Positions 54,787 through 64,000 of a DNA stretch of 64,000 nt are shown here, piece by piece; within the stretch, counting starts at the first letter, position 1; every line of letters begins with the position of its first letter. Source of the stretch: Symsagittifera roscoffensis (lineage: Eukaryota; Xenacoelomorpha; Acoela; Convolutidae). A model generated the notes under the pieces. That model had not been told where the DNA came from. It saw nothing but the letters and a program-made list of their open reading frames with translations, and did not search any database. The stretch is taken from assembly GCF_963678635.1 (NCBI RefSeq), contig NW_026970820.1:618001-682000 (forward strand), written 5' to 3'. Made by a program: the position numbers and the translations under genes.

Positions 54787-57260
54787 ATCTTTCAGGTCTG
54801 CGTCCCACCCGCCCTCCGTGACTAATCTTGCTTCCGGGAAATATCATTTGTTTCACCTTTACCCCATCTCAGGTCAGTTACTCTTGAAAAAAGTACTACT
54901 TGAAACGTTCGCATTCACTTTGCCCCCTACGGGCGCAATGGTGAAGCCGATTTTTTCTTTTCACTGAACTTCTTCTCCAAACAGTTCACATAAAACATTA
55001 CTATGGTTTCATCTGAAATTTGCCGTGTCCAGCTGCGACTCCGACTTTTTTCACGTCACTGGTGTTCCAACAACAGGACCACATGAGATTCCCATTCAGA
55101 TACTGTCTCAATTTTGAAAATACTGATTTGATTTTTTTTGCCGTTTTTCGCAAAATAAACTAATTACTTCATTCGAATAAAAAAAATACCGAAAAACACT
55201 TAAAGATAGCAAGACATTATCGTGACTGTCGTCTATATCTGTTCTCTTTGTTGGAGGTCAATGATGCTCCCTAAGTGGGACCACAAGGGTCCCAGGGAGC
55301 ATCAGTAAAGGCTTTGGATAGTATGCCATTTTTGATTAAGACAAAATCTTTGGCCAATTGTGTTTTTTTTCACAGTCCCTTTTCCACTGCAAGTGTAAAG
55401 ACTAATTTTTGTTTGAAGTTTTAAAAAATAATATTAACCTTTTCATTTGTAATGACTCGTATCACTCATAAATCAATGGAAGACTCTGACTAACCTTCTC
55501 AAGCATGGAAATACATCAAAAAGAAAAAACGATTCTGGTTATTTCAGACTGCTTTTTTTGTTAAATTTCAGATAGATTTTGAAAACTCTTTCTTGAAATT
55601 GTATGTCTGCCGAAAAAGAACAAAAATTACAAACTGAAACCATTTTGGTTAAATTAAGGCTCTTCACCCACCAAACTCGAAATTGCGAAGCTGAAACGAA
55701 CAATCGACAGCCCATTTTATAAGTTTCGTTTTATTTTTTCAAAACATGTGTCATATATTTTCAAAAGCAATTTATTAAAGTTTCATTTTTTACCAGAAAA
55801 GTAAGTCCGGAAAAAAAACCGATTTTTAAATACTGTCAAAAAATAAGGTGGCAAGTAGTTTTACCAATGGAATCATAGTATATGATTAAGATCAAAATAG
55901 TTTTCATTACCATTGACTAGACGCTTACTCAATTTGAGAAATGTCGTTAATAACTTTTTTGGAAACATAAAAAACTGATAATGGAAAAGTTTTCTTCAAA
56001 CTTATAGAAAAGAATTTTATGAGAAAAACCATTACTAATATCACGTGTAAATTACGAGAGTAGATTCAGGCCACATGCAAAATTTCAGCAGAAGCACTCA
56101 AGCAATTTTGAGAACGAAACAATTGTTCCAGAAATTGACAAAGTAGTATATGCACCAATTTTACCATAAATCGTCAAAATAAAAAAATCGCAAAAACTAC
56201 AAATTTTATCCAATTTTGACTTTTAAATACTCTATACCGACTAAATTGACTATGCTAAGCTCGAATCAACCATCAAAAACCATTTTTAATCTTTCTGAAT
56301 TTTTTAAGTTTTTTTCCATCAAAAAGTTGAGTCAGAAATGGGAAAAAGGTTTTTTTTCAGAAAAACAAAAAAAGTTATTCAAAATCAACTAAAATCTAAG
56401 CCACTATTTTTGAACCTGCTCAGAATGGTTTTGGTGACCGAAGCCGTAAAAAGTACCCAATTCGAGGAAATTCGAAAAAACTCTTTTTTCAGCACTTTGA
56501 AAAAGTGGAAAATTGTAAAAAATAGTCTTCAAACAAATAGGATGAAAAAGTGATCAGTAAAAGCATCAATGCCGTGTCAAATGAGGATCGCATGCCAATT
56601 TTTGAAACAATCCATCGGGTTTTTTTTAAGAACGAAACCATTTTTTGACAATTTTAGTAGTAATATTTACACTAATTAGTACCTTATATGGTCAAAATTC
56701 AAAAATACAAAAAACTACAATTTTTATCCAATTTTGACCTTCAAATACTCTATACCCACTAAATTGACTATCGGGAGCTCGAATCAACCATCAAAACCCA
56801 CTTTTAATCACTTTCAAAATTTTTTATTTTTTAAATCAAAATGTTGAGTCAGAAATAGGAAAAAACAATTTTTTTCAAAAAGTCAAAAAAAGTTGTCCCA
56901 ATTGAATAAACTCACTAAGCCGCACTTTATGAACCTGTTCAGAATGGTTTTCATGACCAAAGCCGTAAAAAGTACCCAATTTGAGAAACTTCGAAAAATC
57001 ACCTTTTAGTTAACTCAAAAAAGTGGAAAAATCGGGTAAAATGGGCTTCAAACCGATAGGATCGAAAAGTGACCTTTATAAGATATGATTGCCGTGTCAA
57101 ATTAGGGCCGCATGCAAAAAATTAGAAAAATTCAACGAAACGTTTTTGAGAACTCGACAAATATGGTCATTTTGGTAAATGTATAATTTTAGAAATTTTT
57201 TGCCCGGAAGGGGCCCCTACCCCTTCCTAAATGCTTTTTGTGCTACACGCGACCATCTAG
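54787..57260 (+). repeat. Satellite unit 20 (family F, 2474 bp)
   Basis: The head ATCTT-TCAGGTCTGCG differs from units 19 and 21 only in the bases before TCAGG. The nested palindrome is at 55263-55303. The tail hairpin is at 57206-57227, then CCATCTAG. Confidence 0.86.
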
Positions 57261-59737
57261 CCGGTCAGGTCTGCGTCCCACCCGCCCTCCGTGACTCATC
57301 TATCTTGCTTCCGAGAAATATCATTTGTTTCACCTTTACCCCATCTCAGGTCAGTTACTCTTGAAAAAAATCCTACTTGAAACGTTCGCATTCACTTTGC
57401 CCCCTACGGGCGCAATGGTGAAGCCCATTTTTTCTTCTCACTGAACTTCTTCTCCGAACAGTTCACATAAAACATTACTATGGTTTTATCTGAAATTTGC
57501 CGTGTCCAGCTGCGACTCCGACTTTTTTCACGTCACTGGTGTTCCAACAACAGGACCACATGAGATTCCCATTCAGATACTGTCTCAATTTTGAAAATAC
57601 TGATTTGATTTTTTTGCCGTTTTTCGCAAAATAAACTAATTACTTCATTCGAATTAAAAAAAAATCCGAAAAACACTTAAAGATAGCAAGACATTATTGT
57701 GACTGTCGTCTATATCTGTTCTCTTTGTTGGAGGTCAATGATGCTCCCTATGTGGGACCACAAGGGTCCCAGGGAGCATCAGTAAAGGCTTTGGATAGTA
57801 TGCCATTTTTGATTCAGACAAAATCTTTGGCCAATTGTGTTTTTTTTCACAGTCCCTTATCCACTGCAAATGTAAAGACTAATTTTTGTTTGAAGTTTTA
57901 AAAAATAATAATAGCCTTTTCATTTGTGATGACTCGTATCACTCAATAATCAATGGAAGACTCTGACTAACCTTCTCAAGCATGGAAATACATCAAAAAG
58001 AAAAAACTATTCTGGTTATTTCAGACTGCTTTTTTGTTAAATTTCAGATAGATTTTGAAAACTCTTTCTTCAAATGGTATGTCTGCCGAAAAAGAACAAA
58101 AATTACAAACTGAAACCATTTTGGTTAAATTAACGCTCTTCACCCACCAAACTCGAAATTGCGAAGCTGAAACGAACAATCGACAGCCCATTTTATAAGT
58201 TTCGGTTTATTTTTTCAAAACATGTGTCATATATTTTCAAAAGCAATTTTTTAAAGTTTCATTTTTTACCAGAAAAGTAAGTCCGAAAAAAAAACAGATT
58301 TTCAAATACTGTCAAAAAATAAGGTGGCATGAGTTTTACCAATGGAATCATAGTATATGATTAGGTTCAAAATAGTTTTCATTACCATTGACTAGACGCT
58401 TACTCAATTTGAGAAATGTCCTTAATAACTTTTTTGGAAACATAAAAAACGGATAATGGAAAAGTTTTCTTCAAACTTATAGAAAAGAATTTTATGAGAA
58501 AAACCATTACTAATATCACGTGTAAATTACGAGAATAGATTCAGGCCACATGCAAAATTTCAGCAGAAGCACTCAAGCAATTTTGAGAACGAAACAATTG
58601 TTCCAGAAATTGACAAAGTAGTATATATACCAATTTTACCATAAATCGTCAAAATAAAAAAATCGCAAAAACTACAAATTTTATCCAATTTTGAATTTTA
58701 AGTACTCTATACCGACTAAAGTGACTATGCTAAGCTCGAATCAACCATCAGAAACCATTTTTAATCGTTCTGCATTTTTTAAGTTTTTTTCCATCAAAAA
58801 GTTGAGTCAGAAATGGGAAAAAGGTTTTTTTTTCAGAAAAACAAAAAAAGTCGTTCAAAATCAACTAAAAATATAAGCCATTATTTTTGAACCTGCTCAG
58901 AATGGTTCTGGTGACCGAAGCCGTAAAAAGTACCCAATTCGAGAAAATTCGAAAAATCACTTTTTTCAGCATTTTGAAAAAGTGGAAAAATGGAGAAAAT
59001 GGTCTTCAAACAAATAGGATGAAAAAGTGACCAGTAAAAGCATCGATGCCGTGTCAAATCAGGATCGCATGCCAATTTTTGAAAAAAACCAACGGGTTTT
59101 TTTTAAGAACGAAACCATTTTTTGACAATTTTAGTAGTAGTATTTACACTAATTAGTACCATATATGGTCAAAATTCAAAAATACAAAAAACTGCAATTT
59201 TTATCCAATTTTGACCTTCAAATACTCTATACCCACTAAATCGACTATCGGGAGCTCGAATCAATTATCAAAAACCACTTTTAATCACTTTCAAAATTTT
59301 TTATTTTTTAAATCAAAATGTTGAGTCAGAAATAGGAAAAAACAATTTTTTTCAAAAAGTCAAAAAAAGTTGTCCCAATTGAATAAACTCACTAAGCCAC
59401 ACTCAATGAACCTGTTCAGAATGGTTTTCATGACCAGAGCCGTAAAAAGTACCCAATTTGGGAAACTTCGAAAAATCACCTTTTAGTTAACTCAAAAAAG
59501 TGGAAAAATCGGGTAAAATGGGCTTCAAACCGATAGGATCGAAAAGTGACCTGTATAAGATATGATTGCCGTGTCAAATTAGGGCCGCATGCAAAAAATT
59601 AGAAAAATTCAACGAAACGTTTTTGAGAACTCGACAAATTTGGTCGTTTTGTTAAACGTTTAATTTTAGAAATTTTTTGCCCGGAAGGGGCCCCTCCCCC
59701 TTCCTAAATGCTTTTTGTGCTACACGCGACCATCTAG
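57261..59737 (+). repeat. Satellite unit 21 (family F, 2477 bp)
   Basis: The head is CCGG-TCAGGTCTGCG. The nested palindrome is at 57740-57780. The tail hairpin is at 59683-59704, then CCATCTAG. It is nearly identical to unit 20. Confidence 0.86.
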
Positions 59738-62239
59738 GGGTCCTTAACCGTCCCCACCCACCCAACCGAAATAATTATTGACCATTTCACGTCAGTCCGC
59801 TTCCACGTCGTCTTTGATTCATTAAATTTGATTCATTCCGTAGCTGGAATCGATTAATGTTGTTGCCTAAGAAATAAAAGTTTGACAGACACAACTGTTT
59901 GATAGAGAATTTTTCGGATCACTTTTTCTAATAGATTTTCAAATTTATATCCTGAAAATAATCATGCGCCTTCATCACATATGTCATCGAAGCAAATAGA
60001 GTATCGTGTTGGTTCCATCAATGTATCCCAGTATCCACAATGCTAAGAAGCAGGAAAACTAAAATACCTTTCTATTAAATTTGAGATTCAATGTCTCCTG
60101 AAGGAAAAGAAAACGCTCTCCAAGGGTGCAAGTTTTCCGCAAAAACTGTATAAGCTGAAACATAACAGCACAACATATCGGCTGCTCTCTATTTCTCTGC
60201 TCTTTATTCGAGGTCCCGGATGCCCCTACCTGGGACCACAAGGGTCCCAGGGCGCATCCTATAGGGATTAAAGCATCAAACGTACAATCATGAAATGAGA
60301 AATTCTAATCACTTATAACAATTTTCCATATTTCATTTTGCTCAGCAATTAATAAACTGTTGTATTTTTAACTTGAAGAGCCTGTTATATTATCAAACAA
60401 AATTTTTCGATAAAAATTACATTTTTTTTTAGTTTTTCAAACAAAATTTTCAAATTTGAAACAAAAGAAAACCCTGCATGTCTTTGCAGTAACTAAGTCA
60501 ATGCACTGTAGCTACACTAGTGAATGTAAAACATAGTTAAAAAAACGGACAACTGAATCTGGTTTTTTAAATTTAATTTTTTTTTGTTTGGCTTTTAAAT
60601 AGGATCACGTGAATTAATAATTGAAATTGACCAAACAAGAATATAACACTCGCAATTTTTGTTCAAAATTGACTAGAAAAATGATCAAACCACTCTATAT
60701 TGCCTATGGCAAGCTCAAAACATCCATCAAAAACCACTTTTGTTCACTTTTAAAATTGAATTATTTTTCGACCAAAAAAAGTTAGAGATGAAATTGAAAA
60801 AAAAACGAAAATTTACCTATTTTGAAAAAATTGGTGTCAAATTGCCTTATCCATAGAAACACTTTCTATGAACCTATTCAGAAAGGTTTTGTTGAGCAAT
60901 GCCGAAAAAATTACCCCTTTTGAGAAAAATTCAAAAAACACATTTTTGGTAAACTCAAAAAAGTGCAAAAAGTGGGAAAAGGGGTCTTCAAAATGAAACC
61001 ATCCAAAAGTGGCATAAACTAACTGCCATTTTTTGTGAATTCAGACCCGCATGCAAAAATTACGAAGATCCTACGTGAAGTTTTTGAGAACAGATTAGTT
61101 TCTCCGGAATTTTGGTAGTACTAATTTCATTACTGTACTTATAATTAAAGTCAAATCAAAAAGTCGTAAAAACTACAATTTTTAATCAATTTTGACAAAT
61201 AAATGATCAAAACCCACTAAATTGGCTATAGCATGTTCGAATCTACCATCAGAAACCATTTTTTCCCATTTCTGAAAATTTTCATTTTTTAAAAAATAAA
61301 TGTTGAGTCACAAACGGGAAAAATCATACTTCTTCAAAAATTCAAAAAAAATTGATCCATTTAAACTAATTCATCAGGCAACACGTTGGGAACCTGTTCA
61401 GAATGGTTTTCATGATCATAGCAGCAAACTTTACCCATTTTGAGAAAAGTCGAAAAAACACCTTTTTAGTTAACTCAAAAAAGTGGAAAAAAAGGGGAAA
61501 GGGGTCTTGAAAACGAAACCATCCAAAACTGGCATTTACTAACTGCCATTATTTTGTGAATTCAGACCCGCATGCAAAAATTTAGGAAAATCCTACGTGA
61601 AGTTTTTGAGAACAGATTAGTTTCTCAGGAATTTTGGTAGTACTAATTTCATTACTATACTTATAATTAAAGTCAAATGTAAAAGTCATAAAAACTACAA
61701 TTTTTTATCAATTTTGACAATTTAATGATCAAAACCCACTAAATTGGCTATGGCAAGTTCGAATATACCATCAGAAACCATTTTTTCCCCTTTTTGAAAA
61801 TTTTCATTTTTTTGAAAATAAATGTTGAGTCACAAACGGGAAAAATCATATTTTTTCAGTCAAAAAAAACTGTTCTATTTAAACTTATTCATTAGGCCAC
61901 ACGTTGGGAACCTGTTCACAATGGTCTTCATGATTATAGCAGCAAAATTTACCCATTTTGAGAAAAGTCGAAAAAACACCTTTTTAGTTAACTGAAAAAA
62001 GTGGAAAAAGTGGGAAAAAGGGTCTTCAAAATGAAACCATCCAAAAATGGCATTAACAAACTGCCATTATTTTCTAAATTCAGACCCGCATGCAAAAAAT
62101 TAGATAATTCTGACGTGCCGTTTAGCAGAACTCGATAGTTTCTAGGAATATGGACCAATGTAAAAAATTTATTGCCTTTTGACCGGAAGGGGCCCCTACC
62201 CCTTCCTAATCGCTTTTTGTGCTACACGCGACCATCTAG
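59738..62239 (+). repeat. Satellite unit 22 (family G, 2502 bp)
   Basis: The head is GGGTCCTTAACC, shared with the head at 30833. The body is shared with unit 16. The nested palindrome is at 60218-60259. The tail hairpin is at 62185-62206, then CCATCTAG. Confidence 0.85.
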
Positions 62240-64000
62240 CACCCTCAAGGTCACGTGACTTATTTTTGTTTTGGGAATTTTCTGAAACCAAAAGAGAGCC
62301 TGGTCATGCATCGACATCACATCATGTGCTCAAGCAAATACGTGGACTTCTACGCATTCCCATTCGCAGTGCGCCCTTCGGGCGCAAATGCCAATGCTCA
62401 ATTAATTTCGCCAGGTGAAAATTTTTTAAAGAAAAATTCTGATAAATTTTAACTTAAACTACCATCAAAAAACGCAAAGATTTCAAAGTGTGAAACAATA
62501 AAGTTTTTGCTAATACCGGGCATGCAGTGAGACTGATTTTGGCAAAAATAAATTGAAAAATGAAGGAAATGGAAAGAAAAAAATTGTTCAAAATAAGAAC
62601 GCAACATCAAAAACTTATTTGATCTCCGCTAAGGTCATAATTCCGATCAGGCTGATTTCAGATTTTAAGCGTAGATTTTACGGTTACGGCTGCTCCCTCT
62701 ACAGGTCCCAGAGGGACCGAGTGAGCATCCTACCTCGATCCAGGTTAACGGATAGTTGTTCTTAATTTTTCACAAAATTTTTTTTCACTAATGCTTCTTT
62801 TCATTTCCTCATGAGAAGCTGTATTAATTTTTAAAAAATTGATTTTATTAATCAATGCTTCCAAGAACAACTGATGTTAGGCGGTTGCAAATGCGGTTGC
62901 TGAAAACTAGTAAGGGATAATGATGAGAAAAATTGTAAGTTTTCAAATGAATTTAAAAACAGTTTTTTTCTTTTTTTCTTTTGTAAATCGGAAGAAATGA
63001 ATCAGTTTTTTTAAAAGTTTTCCTCGCACCAACCACTGTTCTTAAGTAATGAAGATTCCTGTTCTAGCCGTTTATAACACTTTGGCAGAAAAAACATCAA
63101 TATGATGTAAAATGTTTTAAAAAAGAGAAAAATTTAAAAATTATGTTTTTTTTTTAAAATCAAAAATTTGTAATTTTCAAAATTGAAAAAAAGTGAAAAT
63201 TAATTGCATATTACGATTCAGCGTACCCATTTTAGTGGGTATAGCATTTTGAATCACCAAAAAATGTTAAAAATTGTAGATTTTATGAAGTTTTCATTGT
63301 GGCTATTTTTCCTTGTCGCCTCCACTTAAGGCACCTTTGAGCCAACTTGAGAAAGTGGAACCTAAACAAGCTATACAGATAGTCTGAATGAGCCATTTTC
63401 AGCGTGATAACACGCCTGGAAGAAAAAAAACTGCAGAAAAGAAAGGAAATTTTGAACTTTAACCTTTTTTCTTCTTAAAATGGCGACACTTAGAATAATT
63501 TTTCAGCTGAAAAGTTCGAAAAAAATCAAAAAGTTCAAATTTTGAAAAAAATTTAAAAAAATCTCATCAGTCTGTTTATTGGAGTCTTCGAGGTTTTGGG
63601 AGACCTTATCTGGCGGCTAACAACAAGTGGATCACTTCTTTTAAAATTTTGAGAAAGGTCAAAAAAACCTGTTTTTACGATTTTTTAGACAGAATTCCGA
63701 AAGCAATATCTTGGCAAAAAACAAGAATGAGGGCCTAAAATTAGTACAAACAGTACTCCCACATAAGGTACATTAGGTTGGAAACAAAAAATTTACTCTG
63801 ACTCAAAAATCGTTTTTTAACTTTATTTCTGAACAAGAAATTGAAAAGAAATCAAAAACTTAAAAATTTTTTGAAAAAAATGATTGTTTTGAAAAAGTGC
63901 CAAATTTTAGCTGAAACTTTTCATTTTAGCTAATAAAGCCAGAACAATGCCCTTTAAGCTCAAATAAATTAATTATGCAAATTATTTTCAAGTTTTTTCG
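62240..64000 (+). repeat. Satellite unit 23 (family A, cut by window end)
   Basis: The head CACCC-TCAAGGTCACGTGAC is attached directly to an E/F/G-type tail. A perfect GCGCCC/GGGCGC hairpin lies near 62370-62386 and the nested palindrome at 62688-62730. It matches units 1-5 from the left end of the window. Confidence 0.85.

Overview
The window is AT-rich eukaryotic, almost certainly metazoan, DNA. Evidence is spliced genes with short introns (53, 87 and 149 bp) and T-rich CAG/TAG acceptors, tRNA-like sequences with A/B boxes, a (GTAT)n microsatellite, and a Helitron Rep/helicase protein of the animal OTU-containing type. Acceptors of the form TTTTTCAG and an operon-like arrangement of the two element genes recall lineages with spliced-leader trans-splicing (nematodes and some other invertebrates). 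I cannot name the species.

Layout. (1) 1-30832 and 50003-64000 are one head-to-tail, same-orientation tandem array of long non-coding repeat units. Every unit ends in a GGGG...CCCC hairpin followed 33-38 bp later by CCACCTAG or CCATCTAG. The next unit, often of another family, starts directly after that CTAG. I see seven head families. A: CACnn-TCA heads, about 2.2 kb. B: ATAnn-TCAGTGACC, about 1.63 kb. C: ...TGTGGCCCCG, about 1.6 kb. D: GGGGCAGGG, 1.6 kb. E: AGGAAATTG, about 2.3 kb. F: TCAGGTCTGCG, about 2.47 kb. G: GGGTCCTTAACC, about 2.5 kb. Each head family has its own tail hairpin, so families change exactly at CTAG. The units carry further conserved, partly covarying palindromes and GCATGC-anchored monomers of about 0.5 kb. 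I see no credible protein gene in the array.

(2) 30833-50002 occupies the place of one unit. It begins with about 170 bp of a family-G/E head and ends with about 1.5 kb of normal monomers, tail hairpin and CTAG, but holds about 17.4 kb of different DNA between them. At its centre, on the minus strand, lie two adjacent genes. One is a four-exon, 514-aa, OB/zinc-type protein gene (42549-44382). The other is an uninterrupted 2583-codon Helitron replicase/helicase (34523-42274) with an N-terminal 2A-like peptide, a Cys-pair region, an OTU protease-like domain, an HUH Rep domain, a PIF1-type SF1 helicase and a degenerate C-terminal GIY-YIG-like region. A perfect 13-bp-stem hairpin lies 162 bp downstream of the helicase stop, where a Helitron 3' hairpin is expected.

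(3) The flanks of the two genes (31.0-33.3 kb and 45.0-48.0 kb) hold about a dozen different tRNA-like sequences, three of them in a tandem repeat of about 340 bp, plus the microsatellite.

How it may fit together: the two genes look like the protein set of an intact, possibly active Helitron2/Helentron-type rolling-circle element (ssDNA-binding helper plus nickase/helicase). The surrounding array looks like a concatemer of non-coding elements with hairpin-plus-CTAG ends. Whether this Rep mobilises those units, or merely inserted into one, cannot be settled from the sequence. The Rep gene runs opposite to the hairpin-CTAG polarity of the array, which argues for caution.
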